A stretch of 64,000 nt of DNA from Actinomadura flavalba DSM 45200 (GTDB lineage: Bacteria > Actinomycetota > Actinomycetes > Streptosporangiales > Streptosporangiaceae). Where the stretch lies: NCBI RefSeq assembly GCF_000374305.1, contig NZ_KB894097.1:310001-374000 (forward strand), read 5' to 3'. Within the stretch, counting starts at the first letter, position 1. Each line of letters opens with the position of its first letter. Positions 41,167 to 49,056 of this stretch are shown here, in pieces. The notes under the pieces are model-generated. The model was given only the letters and a program-made list of their open reading frames with translations. It was not told where the DNA came from and did not search any database. The translations under genes were made by a program, and so were the position numbers.

Positions 41167-42054
41167 TCACTCCCCGATCGCGATGAAGACCGGGTCGTCG
41201 GGGTCCTCCTGGCCGTCGAGGTCGGCGGCGGGGAGGGCGGCCGCGACACGCTCCATCGTCTCGTCGCTGAGGAAGTGGTGGCCGAGATCGAGCAGGCGCA
41301 GGTGCGTGAGCGGCTGCCCGGCCAGCAGCGCCTCGGCCCCGGCGTCGGTCAGCGTGCCGAGGGCCAGGCTCAGCGACTCCAGCCGCGCGACGACCGGCGC
41401 GGTGGCGAGGGCCGCCGCGATCTCGTCGGTGATCGTGGCGTTCTCTAGACCGAGGTGGGTCAGCCGGGGCAGCCGGTCCCCCGCGAGGACGGGCGCGAGG
41501 TCGTCCACGGTGGCGTCGCCGCCGTAGCCGCCGGTGCCGAACCACAGGTTCAGCGACTCCAGGTTCGGCAGGTCGCTCGCGCCGAGCGCCCGGACGACGT
41601 CGCCGGGCAGCCCCGCCGACTCGACGCGCAGGACGCGCAGCGAGGTGCTCGTGACCGGTTCGAGCGCCAGCCCGGCGGTGCCCCGGACGTCGAGCCGTTC
41701 CAGGCGCGGCAGTCCGGCGAGCACGGGGGTGATGTCGGTCTGGTCGATCCAGGCGATCGTCCGCTCCTCCTCGACGATCTCGCCGAGGAAGACCGCGCGC
41801 AGCTCCGGGAACGCGGCGGCGGCGTCGGCCAGCAGCGACGCGGGGTGCAGGTCGTCGCCGCAGGCGCCGAAGATCAGCGCGGTGACGGCGGCGGTGTCCG
41901 CCTCGGCGCGGAACCGGTCCCACAGCCGGGTGAGCGCGGCGGCGTCGGGCGCCCGCACGCGCCAGGCGCGCGACGCGGCGGGCGCGGACGTCCCCGCGGC
42001 GACGTCGGTGACGGGAAGCCCGGCGTAGGAGGTGAGATGCTCGAAGATCGACAT
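41167..42054 (-). CDS. STM4015-type leucine-rich-repeat protein, copy C
   Basis: A 295-residue paralogue and the first gene of the presumed STM401x operon. ATG 42054 begins MSIFEHLTSYAGLPVTDV. Repeats are recognisable as LRAVFLGE, LERLDVRGTAGL, LRVLRVESAGL, LESLNLWFGTGGYGGDAT, LTHLGLENATI and LRLLDLGHHF. It is the most diverged copy, with GACGDDLHPASL where A and B have longer acidic or aromatic loops. The three copies probably arose by tandem duplication. Confidence 0.86.
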   Translation of the reverse strand: MSIFEHLTSYAGLPVTDVAAGTSAPAASRAWRVRAPDAAALTRLWDRFRAEADTAAVTALIFGACGDDLHPASLLADAAAAFPELRAVFLGEIVEEERTIAWIDQTDITPVLAGLPRLERLDVRGTAGLALEPVTSTSLRVLRVESAGLPGDVVRALGASDLPNLESLNLWFGTGGYGGDATVDDLAPVLAGDRLPRLTHLGLENATITDEIAAALATAPVVARLESLSLALGTLTDAGAEALLAGQPLTHLRLLDLGHHFLSDETMERVAAALPAADLDGQEDPDDPVFIAIGE

Positions 42055-42096
42055 CGGGCCGTCCTACCAGCCGCGACCGGCGGCGCGCAGCCGAAC

Positions 42097-42127
42097 GGCC
42101 CCCGTTCCCGGTGCGGGAACGGAGGCC
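42097..42127. terminator. terminator of the metNIQ operon
   Basis: A 14-bp stem with one mismatch, arms 42097-42110 and 42114-42127 around the loop GTG, contains the perfect core CGTTCCCG/CGGGAACG. It lies 15 bp past the metQ stop and upstream of the LRR operon. Confidence 0.65.
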
Positions 42128-42142
42128 GTGCGGGGCGGAGCG

Positions 42143-42949
42143 TCAGGCCGGGAGGACCGAGCCCTGGTACTTGTCCTGGATGAACTTCTTCACCTCGGCG
42201 CTCTGGAGCAGTTCGACGAGCTTCTTGACCTGCGCGTCGCCCTCGCGCCCGGCCTTGACGACCAGGCCGTTGACGTAGGGGTTGCCCTCGGCCTTCTCGA
42301 TCGCGATGGCGTCCTTGGCCGGGTTGAGCCGGGCCTCCAGCGCGTAGTTGCCGTTGATCACCGAGGCGTCCACGTCACCGAGCTGGCGGGGCAGCGAGGC
42401 GGCCTCGGTCGGGCGGAACCGGATGTTCTTCGGGTTTTCGGTGACGTCCTTGGCCGTCGCGGACTGGCCGACGCCGTCCTTCAGCGTGATCAGGCCGTTG
42501 TCGGCGAGCAGCTTCAGCGCGCGGCCCTCGTTGGACGGGTCGCTCGGCAGCGACACCGTCGCGCCGTTCTTCAGCTCGGCCAGGCTCTTGACCTTCTTGG
42601 AGTACACGCCGAGCGGCTCCAGGTGCACGCCCGCCACGAAGACCAGCTTCTGCCCGGTCTTCTGGTTCGACTCCTCCAGGTACGGCCGGTGCTGGAAGTA
42701 GTTCGCGTCGAGCTGGCCGTCGTTGAGGGCCGGGTTGAGCTGCTCGTACTCGCTGAACTCCTTCACCTCCAGCTTGATGCCGGCCTTCCCGGCGAGGTTG
42801 TCGCGGACGTGGTTGAGGACCTCGGCGTGCGGCACGGACGTGGCGCCCACGGTCAGCGTGTCGTCGGACGCGGCGTCCGAGCCGCCGCAGGCCGCCAGGC
42901 CGAACAGCAGACCGGCGGACGCGAGGGCGGCGGAGAACTTGCGAAGCAC
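42143..42949 (-). CDS. metQ: MetQ/NlpA family methionine-binding lipoprotein
   Basis: A 268-residue periplasm-side (outer face of membrane) substrate-binding protein. The signal peptide ends in lipobox LAAC with Cys21 as the lipidated residue. NlpA/MetQ features are VGATSVPHAEVLNHV, YEQLNPALNDGQLDANYFQHRPYL and SVINGNYALEARLNP. It captures methionine for the MetI/MetN transporter encoded immediately upstream in the same operon (gap 47 bp). D-methionine or related compounds could also be ligands. Confidence 0.93.
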   Translation of the reverse strand: MLRKFSAALASAGLLFGLAACGGSDAASDDTLTVGATSVPHAEVLNHVRDNLAGKAGIKLEVKEFSEYEQLNPALNDGQLDANYFQHRPYLEESNQKTGQKLVFVAGVHLEPLGVYSKKVKSLAELKNGATVSLPSDPSNEGRALKLLADNGLITLKDGVGQSATAKDVTENPKNIRFRPTEAASLPRQLGDVDASVINGNYALEARLNPAKDAIAIEKAEGNPYVNGLVVKAGREGDAQVKKLVELLQSAEVKKFIQDKYQGSVLPA

Positions 42950-42996
42950 GAGGAGTGCCTTTCTCTTCAGTGGGTGAAGGGGTGGGATCAGGGGGC

Positions 42997-43653
42997 TCAG
43001 CGGTGGCTGAGACGGCGGGCGGTGACGTCGCCGAGGAGCTGGACGAGCGCCACGAGGAGCACCAGCAGCACCACGATGATCATCATCATCTCGGTCTCGA
43101 ACCGCTGGTAGCCGTAGCGTTTGGCCAGGTCGCCGAGGCCGCCGCCGCCGATCGCACCGGCCATGGCCGAGTAGCCGATCAGCGCGATGACCGTGACGGT
43201 GAGACCCGCGACGATGCCCGGCCGGGCCTCGCGCAGCAGGACCTTGCCGACGATCTCCCGGCGCGAGGCGCCGAGCGCGAGGGCGGCGGCGACCGTGCCC
43301 GGCTCGACCTCGCGCAGCGACGTCTCGACGAGCCGCGCGTAGAACGGGATCGCCGCGACGGTCAGCGGCAGGATGGCGGCGCGGGTGCCGATGGACGTCC
43401 CGACGACGGCGGTCGTCACCGGGATCAGCGCCATCAGCAGGATGATGAACGGCACGGCGCGGCCGACGTTCACGACCAGGCCGACGGCCTTGTTCAGCGG
43501 CGCGAGCGGCAGCAGCCCGCCGCGCTCGGTGATCACCAGCAGGACGCCGAGCAGGATGCCGCCCAGCGCCGTGAACAGCGTGGACCAGCCGGTCATCTGG
43601 AGTGTTTCGAGGGTGCCCTGCCGCAGCAGCGGCGCCATCTCGTCCCAGGTCAT
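42997..43653 (-). CDS. metI: MetI methionine ABC transporter permease
   Basis: A 218-residue permease with about five transmembrane helices: TLFTALGGILLGVLLVIT, AVPFIILLMALIPVTTAVV, ILPLTVAAIPFYARLVETSL, LTVTVIALIGYSAMAGAIGG and MMMIIVVLLVLLVALVQL. The coupling motif EVEPGTVAAALALGASRREIVGKVLL matches the EAA loop that docks with MetN. Its start overlaps the metN stop by four bases. Confidence 0.93.
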   Translation of the reverse strand: MTWDEMAPLLRQGTLETLQMTGWSTLFTALGGILLGVLLVITERGGLLPLAPLNKAVGLVVNVGRAVPFIILLMALIPVTTAVVGTSIGTRAAILPLTVAAIPFYARLVETSLREVEPGTVAAALALGASRREIVGKVLLREARPGIVAGLTVTVIALIGYSAMAGAIGGGGLGDLAKRYGYQRFETEMMMIIVVLLVLLVALVQLLGDVTARRLSHR

Positions 43654-44651
43654 GCCGGTGCCTCCTCGGCCTCGTGCACCTCGACGGTCAGCCCGGCGCC
43701 GCGCAGGTGCGCGAGCTGGGCGGTGTTGGCGGCGGGGCCGCCGGGCAGCTCGACGCGCAGCCGCCCGATGCGCGTGCCGCCGATGTCCTCGACGGCGCCG
43801 CCGAGGATGTTGACGTCGGTGGCGAAGTCGCGGGCGAGCGAGGACACGAAGGGGCGGTCGGCGCTGTCGCCCTCGAACGTGACGTCGGCGACGGTCGTGC
43901 CGGGACGCGGCCGGGGCGGCGGCAGCGGGAACAGGCCGCGCGCCAGCTCCGAACCGGGCCGCATCAGCAGTTCCCGGACGGGCCCGGACTCGGTGATCCG
44001 GCCGTCCCGCATGATCGCGGCCGAGTCGCAGATGCGCTTGACGACGTCCATCTCGTGCGTGATGAGCAGGATCGTCAGGCCGAGCCGCCGGTTCAGGTCG
44101 CGCAGCAGTTCCAGGATCGACGCGGTCGTCTCGGGGTCCAGCGCGGAGGTGGCCTCGTCGGACAGCAGCACATTGGGCCGTCCCGCGAGGGCGCGGGCGA
44201 TGCCGACGCGCTGTTTCTGCCCGCCGGAGATCTGCGCCGGGTAGGCGGCGGCGTGCTCGGTGAGCCCGACGAGCCCGAGCAGTTCGCGGACCCGTTCGGC
44301 GCGCTCGGCGCGCGGGACGCCCATGACCTCCAGCGGGAACGCGACGTTCCCGGCGACCGTGCGGCTGGACAGCAGCCCGAAGTGCTGGTGGATCATCCCG
44401 ATCCGCTGCCGCGCCTTGCGCAGCCGCCCGCCGGAGAGGGCGAGCAGGTCCTGGCCGTCGACGACGACGCGGCCCGCGTCGGGGCGTTCCAGCAGGTTGA
44501 CGCAGCGCAGCAACGTGCTCTTGCCCGCTCCGCTCCGGCCGAGGACGCCGTGGACCTCGCCCGCGCGGACGGACAGGTCCACCGCGTCGACGGCCGTGAC
44601 CTGCCGGCCGCGGTCGCGGTAGACCTTGCTGAGTTTTTCGATCTGAATCAC
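43650..44651 (-). CDS. metN: MetN methionine ABC transporter ATPase
   Basis: A 333-residue ATPase with Walker A GRSGAGKSTLLRCVNLLERP, signature ISGGQKQRVGIARAL, Walker B VLLSDEATSALDPE and H-loop LITHEMDVVKRI. After about residue 230 comes the C-terminal ACT-like NIL domain (VADVTFEGDSADRPFVSSLA) that senses methionine and inhibits transport. I use GTG 44651 (VIQIEKLSKVY); GTG 44678 is in frame with a fair ribosome site. No SAM riboswitch was found upstream. Confidence 0.93.
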   Translation of the reverse strand: MIQIEKLSKVYRDRGRQVTAVDAVDLSVRAGEVHGVLGRSGAGKSTLLRCVNLLERPDAGRVVVDGQDLLALSGGRLRKARQRIGMIHQHFGLLSSRTVAGNVAFPLEVMGVPRAERAERVRELLGLVGLTEHAAAYPAQISGGQKQRVGIARALAGRPNVLLSDEATSALDPETTASILELLRDLNRRLGLTILLITHEMDVVKRICDSAAIMRDGRITESGPVRELLMRPGSELARGLFPLPPPRPRPGTTVADVTFEGDSADRPFVSSLARDFATDVNILGGAVEDIGGTRIGRLRVELPGGPAANTAQLAHLRGAGLTVEVHEAEEAPA

Positions 44652-44857
44652 AGGAAATATCCCGGCGTAGGCCGGCACCCGTCCCGGGCGACGGCGCGGT
44701 GGAACGCGTCGAGGATGCGGAGTGGAGCGGAGGCTAGGCCAGGCCCGGCGGATAGGGCAGGTGGCTCAGCAGGTGGTGTTCGAGATCCATGCGCGTGACG
44801 GCCTGTTCGAGACGGCGGGTCGCTCGCTTCGGGGCGCGAGCCGGAAGGCGGGGGCCC

Positions 44858-44971
44858 TCAGCGGTCACACATTCGGCACGCGGGGACGACGCGCAGGCCC
44901 GCGCACACCAGCGTCGCACCGGCCTCCTGGTGGAGGGAGCGGTGCGGCGGGCGCGGACGGGCGGCGGTCAT
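44858..44971 (-). CDS. short Cys-containing ORF upstream of metNIQ, possible leader peptide
   Basis: A 37-codon ORF (MTAARPRPPHRSLHQEAG and ending ACRMCDR) starts at ATG 44971 and ends 207 bp before metN on the same strand. It has three Cys, two of them in the last six residues, as might be expected for a sulfur-sensing attenuation peptide. It does not match the usual actinobacterial HVDLxRxxSAxC leader pattern. The 535-bp stretch 44679-45213 is otherwise without a gene; its 44970-45150 part is AT-rich and probably contains promoters for both directions. Confidence 0.25.
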   Translation of the reverse strand: MTAARPRPPHRSLHQEAGATLVCAGLRVVPACRMCDR

Positions 44972-45213
44972 GCCATGAGTAAACACGCTGGACGCAAATG
45001 ACGTCAAATCCGGCACACCCCGCTGACCTGCGAGTATGAGCGACCTCACACGGGCGCACCACGCGAGATGTCGGGCCGGGGAACACGGGAGAACGCGCAG
45101 GAAACAACAAGTCGTCGCAATGCCGCAAAAGCTCTCGTTCCAGACCTTTAGAGTGTGCGCCGGTGGGCGATCCCGCCCGCCGCAACGTCCGGGTGAACAC
45201 TGAGGTCGGGACC

Positions 45214-45780
45214 ATGAACGATCACGAGGTCAACGAGGAGTGCCTGCGGCTCCTGCGCGACGGCGTGCCCCCCGCCGGCCAGGGCGGCGGCACCGTGCCG
45301 TTCCTCCCGCTGGCGCTCGACGTGGACGGCGACATCGCCGTCGTCACGGTGCTGACGGCCGATCCCGGGAACGTTCCCGGCGAGGCGTTCATCGACGGCT
45401 GGACCTTCCACCGCCGGGGCGGCGAGTGGATGGCGCTCGGCGGAGGCGGCGGCAGCGCGCCGGCCGAACCCCTCGCCCGGCGCTCGGCCGCCGAGCTGGG
45501 CGCGCACCTGCGGCGCTACGGCGGCGGGCGCACCGTCCGCAACGGCGACCGGCTGCTGCCGTGGGGCGCCAAGTACGTCAACCAGGTGCGGCTGCGGGCC
45601 GCCGCCGAGGTCGCGCGGGTGCGCGTCGGCCGCCGCGTGATCGACGTCCCCCCGCACGGGCACGTCGCCGTCGTGTGGCCGGACCGCCGGGTGCCGAACA
45701 TCGAGGCGCTGGACGCGGGCGGCGCGATCCTGGACGTCCTGGACCTCGCCCCCCGCGTCGCGGTGACGCAGCCCGCCTGA
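45214..45780 (+). CDS. hypothetical protein
   Basis: A 188-residue soluble protein, ATG 45214 (MNDHEVNEECLRLLRDGVPP). The first 85 residues read as a small alpha/beta unit (LALDVDGDIAVVTVLTADPG, then FIDGWTFHRRGGEWMALGGGGG). The rest is basic and then beta-rich (VAVVWPDRRVPNIEALDAGG). I know no family for it. There is no signal peptide or membrane segment. It is preceded by a hairpin-prone leader and a possible -10 TAGAGT at about 45150. Confidence 0.7.
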   Translation: MNDHEVNEECLRLLRDGVPPAGQGGGTVPFLPLALDVDGDIAVVTVLTADPGNVPGEAFIDGWTFHRRGGEWMALGGGGGSAPAEPLARRSAAELGAHLRRYGGGRTVRNGDRLLPWGAKYVNQVRLRAAAEVARVRVGRRVIDVPPHGHVAVVWPDRRVPNIEALDAGGAILDVLDLAPRVAVTQPA

Positions 45781-45833
45781 CCCCCGTCACGCAAAGTCAC
45801 GATCATGAACGGAACGTGCTAGCTTCCTCTCCC

Positions 45834-46283
45834 ATGGGAGGCGTACGCCACGTGAGCCTGCGACGGCGGCTCTCCGGCGACCCGTTCGCGACGGCCGTCG
45901 CCGGGAGCGCGATCGCGCTCGGCACCGTCGGGATGGTCATCGGCGAGCGCGTCAGCCAGGGGATGACCAACAGCCTCGCCGGGCAGGCCAACGCGGTCGC
46001 GCACGTGTGGGGTCTCATGCTCGCGGCCGGCGGCGTGCTCGTGCTCTGCGGGCACGACGCGCGCCGCTCCACGCTGGAGCTGCCGGGGCTGTACCTCGTC
46101 ACCGGCGGCTACGCGTTCTACTGCACGACGGTCCTCACCGGCCTCGGCACGCACGGCCTCGCCGCCGGGCTGATGTCCGGCGCGCTCGCGGGCGGCTGCC
46201 TGCTCAAGGCCCGCGAGATCAGCGTCCGCGCCCGCGCCGTCCAGGCCGTCCCGCCGGTTCCGGTCGGCGGTGAGGTCCCGTGA
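45834..46283 (+). CDS. small four-helix membrane protein
   Basis: A 149-residue hydrophobic protein with four predicted helices (ATAVAGSAIALGTVGMVIG, VAHVWGLMLAAGGVLVLCG, LPGLYLVTGGYAFYCTTVL and LAAGLMSGALAGGCLL). ATG 45834 would give an almost leaderless message behind TAGCTT (45820-45825); GTG 45852, with GGGAGG at 45836-45841, is an equally good start. The stop overlaps the next gene by four bases. Size, topology and the coupled coiled-coil partner recall holin-type gene pairs of actinophages, but no such identity can be shown here. Confidence 0.7.
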   Translation: MGGVRHVSLRRRLSGDPFATAVAGSAIALGTVGMVIGERVSQGMTNSLAGQANAVAHVWGLMLAAGGVLVLCGHDARRSTLELPGLYLVTGGYAFYCTTVLTGLGTHGLAAGLMSGALAGGCLLKAREISVRARAVQAVPPVPVGGEVP

Positions 46284-46561
46284 CGACGGCCGACGTCATC
46301 GTCTCGATCGCGCAGATCGCGGCGGGCGGCACGATCGTCCAGGCCGTCGTCGCGGTGCTGCGCCGCCGCAGCGAACTGCGCCAGCTCGACCGGCAGAGCG
46401 AGTCCCTCGCCGTGGAGACCGCCGACCGGCTCGTCGGGATGCTCCGCGCCGAGATGCTCGCCGCCCACGAGCAGATCGCCGCACTCCGCACCGAGCGCAC
46501 CGCCCTGCTCCGCCAGATCGACGACCTCACCGCCCGGCCCGGCGTCTCGCAGAAGACCTAG
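46280..46561 (+). CDS. small membrane-anchored coiled-coil protein
   Basis: A 93-residue protein, GTG 46280 inside the preceding stop. One N-terminal hydrophobic helix (VIVSIAQIAAGGTIVQAVVAVL) is followed by a charged coiled coil (LRQLDRQSESLAVETADRL to EQIAALRTERTALLRQIDDL). It is probably a partner of the four-helix protein. The 3' end overlaps the convergent response regulator gene by four bases. No family is recognised. Confidence 0.7.
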   Translation: MTTADVIVSIAQIAAGGTIVQAVVAVLRRRSELRQLDRQSESLAVETADRLVGMLRAEMLAAHEQIAALRTERTALLRQIDDLTARPGVSQKT

Positions 46562-47163
46562 AGCCAGCCGAGGTCGCGCGCCATCCGCGCCGCCGCGTGG
46601 CGGTTGTCGACGTCGAGCTTGGTGACGGCGGCCGACAGGTAGTTGCGGACGGTGCCCTCCGACAGCGAGAGCGCGCGGGCGATGCGGGAGATGGGCGCGC
46701 CGTCGGCGGCGGCGCGCAGCGTGTCCAGCTCGCGGGGCGTCAGCGGGCACTCCTCGGCGGCCAGCGCGTCGGCCGCGAGCTGCGGGTCGATGTAGCGGGC
46801 GCCGTCCGCGACCTGCCGGATCACCTGGGCGAGGCGGCGGCCCGGCGCGTCCTTGCCGAGGAAGCCGCGCACGCCCGCGGCCATGGCGCGGCGCAGGTTG
46901 CCGGGACGGCCGTGCGCCGTCACGATCACCAGCCGGCAGGACGGCAGGTCGCGGGCGAGCCGCTGCGCGGCGGCCAGGCCGTCCAGCCCCGGCATGTCGA
47001 TGTCGAGCACCGCGATGTCCGGTTTGAGGGCGAGCGCGCGGTCGACCGCGTCATCGCCCCGGCCGACGTCCGCGACGACGTCGATGCCGTCCTCGGTCTC
47101 CAGCAGCAGGACCAGCGCCTCCCGGATGAGCAGGTGGTCGTCGGCCAGCAGGACCCGGATCAT
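46558..47163 (-). CDS. response regulator, NarL/DesR type
   Basis: A 201-residue regulator. The receiver begins MIRVLLADDHLLIREAL and has phosphoacceptor Asp54 in AVLDIDMPG with the conserved Lys in FLGKDAPG. The LuxR helix-turn-helix is LTPRELDTLRAAADGAPISRIARALSLSEGTVRNYLSAAVTKL. The form GTVRNYLS is seen in DesR-type regulators of membrane fluidity genes. ATG 47163 overlaps the kinase stop by four bases. Confidence 0.93.
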   Translation of the reverse strand: MIRVLLADDHLLIREALVLLLETEDGIDVVADVGRGDDAVDRALALKPDIAVLDIDMPGLDGLAAAQRLARDLPSCRLVIVTAHGRPGNLRRAMAAGVRGFLGKDAPGRRLAQVIRQVADGARYIDPQLAADALAAEECPLTPRELDTLRAAADGAPISRIARALSLSEGTVRNYLSAAVTKLDVDNRHAAARMARDLGWL

Positions 47164-48281
47164 GACGCTCCCTTCGGAACCGACGCGGCGACGCGGAACG
47201 TTCCGTCGCCCACCGGCCCGGCGATGAACTCCCCGCCCGCCGCGGCGATCCGCTCGGCCAGGCCGGACAGCCCGCTGCCCCCGGCGTGCGGGCGGCGGCC
47301 CGCCCCGTCGTTGGTGATCTCCACCCAGACCTGGGCGTCGTCCGCCCAGACCGTGATCAGGCACCAGGTGGCGGCGGCGTGCCGCAGCACGTTGGTGGTG
47401 GCCTCCCGCGCGACCCAGCCGAGCGGTTCGTGCACGTGCTCGGGCAGGTCGGCGCCGACCTCGGGACGGTCGGTGCGGATGCCGGCCGCGCGCAGCACCG
47501 CCGTCATGCCGTCCAGTTCGGTGCGCAGCGACGTGCGGCGGTGGCCGCGCACGACCTCGCGGACGTCGCGGACCGCGTCCCGCGCCATCGTCTGGATCTC
47601 CGCCAGCTCCTTGCGGACGCGTCCCGGGTCGCGTTCCAGGTACCGTTCGGCGACCTCGGCGCGCAGCGCGACGGCCTGGAGGCTGTGGCCGAGGACGTCG
47701 TGCAGGTCACGGGCGAACCGCATCCGTTCCTCCCCCACCGCCGACCGGGCCAGCTCCGCGCGCGCCTCCTCCAGTTCACGCACCACGTGAAAGAACCAGA
47801 CCGTGACATAGCCGGAGAACGTCATGAAGGGGATCGCGACGAACGTGTAGAGCAGCGTCTGCGGCGGCTGCCCCAGCAGCGCCCCGTACAGCGGCGCCGC
47901 GAGCGCCACGGCCCCGGCCGTCACCGTCGACTCGCGTACCGGGAGCACCACCGCGAACAGCCCGGCGGGCGCCAGCAGCGCGTTGCCCCAGCCCTGGTCG
48001 GCGCCGAACAGCGCGGGCAGCGACCAGCACAGGACGGTCAGCGCCAGCAGCCCCAGCCGGTGCGAGCGCGCGGTGCGGCGCATGAGGTTCTGCCAGAACA
48101 GCCGCCCGTACAGCGCGAAGATCGCGCCCAGGAACGCGGTGGCCGCCAGGACCCGGCCCGGATCGGCCCGCTCGAACACCTCGTACCAGTAGGCGGGCAG
48201 CAGCAGCCCGGCCATCGCGACCAGCGCCATCGCCACGATGATCGCGGCGATCACGGGGGGACGGGGAATCCTGAGCTGCAC
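47160..48281 (-). CDS. sensor histidine kinase, DesK type
   Basis: A 373-residue membrane kinase. Five or so transmembrane helices fill residues 10-165, with no extracellular domain, which suits sensing within the membrane. The phosphoacceptor is His194 in FARDLHDVLGHSLQAVALRAE, and the ATPase domain has REATTNVLRHAAAT and GGSGLSGLAERIAAAGG. It pairs with the downstream response regulator. The degenerate ABC ATPase gene lies 50 bp upstream on the same strand and might belong to the same operon. Confidence 0.93.
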   Translation of the reverse strand: MQLRIPRPPVIAAIIVAMALVAMAGLLLPAYWYEVFERADPGRVLAATAFLGAIFALYGRLFWQNLMRRTARSHRLGLLALTVLCWSLPALFGADQGWGNALLAPAGLFAVVLPVRESTVTAGAVALAAPLYGALLGQPPQTLLYTFVAIPFMTFSGYVTVWFFHVVRELEEARAELARSAVGEERMRFARDLHDVLGHSLQAVALRAEVAERYLERDPGRVRKELAEIQTMARDAVRDVREVVRGHRRTSLRTELDGMTAVLRAAGIRTDRPEVGADLPEHVHEPLGWVAREATTNVLRHAAATWCLITVWADDAQVWVEITNDGAGRRPHAGGSGLSGLAERIAAAGGEFIAGPVGDGTFRVAASVPKGAS

Positions 48282-48330
48282 CTGCCCGCCTTCGCTGAAA
48301 CTCGGGGGACATCTCAGCGTATGTCACAGA

Positions 48331-48972
48331 TCACGCCGCGCGGAGCCCCTGGAGTTCGCCGGTCAGCCGCCCGTCGCGCAGCTCGCCGTGCCGGTCGGCG
48401 CGGGTCGCCTCGGCGGCGTCCCGCACGGTGAGCAGCACGGTCACGCCGTGCCCGGCGACGAACCGCAGCACCGACCAGACGCGGTCGGCGTCGCCGGGGG
48501 CGAGCCCGGCGGTCGGCTCCTCCAGGAACAGCACGTCCGAGCGGCCGACGAGCGCCAGCGCCAGGTCGAGCAGCCGCCGCTGCACGGCGGTCAGCCGCTC
48601 GAACGGGACGTCGGCGGCGGCGGCGAGCCCGGTCAGCCGCAGCGCCTCGTCCCGGGTGAGCGGGTCGAGCGTCCAGCGCCGCCAGGTGTCGACCACCTCG
48701 GCGACGGTGAGCCCCGGGAACAGGCCGCCCTCGCGCCACACCGCGCCCGCCCGGACCGCGTCGCGGTGGTCGTACGGGTCGGTGCCGCCGACGCGGACCG
48801 TTCCGGCGGCGGCGCGCCGCACGCCCGCGGCGGTCTCCAGCACCGCCGAGGCCCCCGGCCCCGACAGCGCACCGATCTCCCCGGCGCCGACGACGAACGA
48901 GACACCGCAGACGGTGTCGTTCGCGCCGACCCCCACGTACAGGCCGTCAACTTCGATGTCGGTTCGCCTCAT
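48331..48972 (-). CDS. ABC-type ATPase-like protein lacking catalytic residues
   Basis: A 213-residue protein that follows an ABC nucleotide-binding domain throughout but has lost its chemistry. The P-loop reads GPGASAVLE (38-46) with no Lys-Ser/Thr. The signature is LTAVQRRLLDLALALVG in place of LSGGQ. Walker B is VLFLEEPTAGL with Glu151 for the usual Asp, and the switch region reads LTVRDAAEA, lacking the H-loop His. No permease gene is adjacent. It may be a pseudoenzyme regulating the neighbouring DesK-type kinase, or a decaying relic. The frame is intact. Confidence 0.8.
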   Translation of the reverse strand: MRRTDIEVDGLYVGVGANDTVCGVSFVVGAGEIGALSGPGASAVLETAAGVRRAAAGTVRVGGTDPYDHRDAVRAGAVWREGGLFPGLTVAEVVDTWRRWTLDPLTRDEALRLTGLAAAADVPFERLTAVQRRLLDLALALVGRSDVLFLEEPTAGLAPGDADRVWSVLRFVAGHGVTVLLTVRDAAEATRADRHGELRDGRLTGELQGLRAA

Positions 48973-49056
48973 GCCTCTATCGTTCCCAGCCCACGCCGGG
49001 ACGCGCAGTCAGGAACGTCAGGAAGCCCCCATGACATTTGTCAGTGCCGGGCCCGG

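Noticed and set aside
44734..44919. 61-codon minus-strand ORF ending LPYPPGLA before metN
   Set aside because: No ribosome site and overlap with the Cys-containing ORF in another frame; kept out for lack of evidence.
44651..45150. SAM riboswitch upstream of metNIQ
   Set aside because: No block resembling the conserved core of SAM-I, SAM-II or SAM-IV was found on the minus strand.
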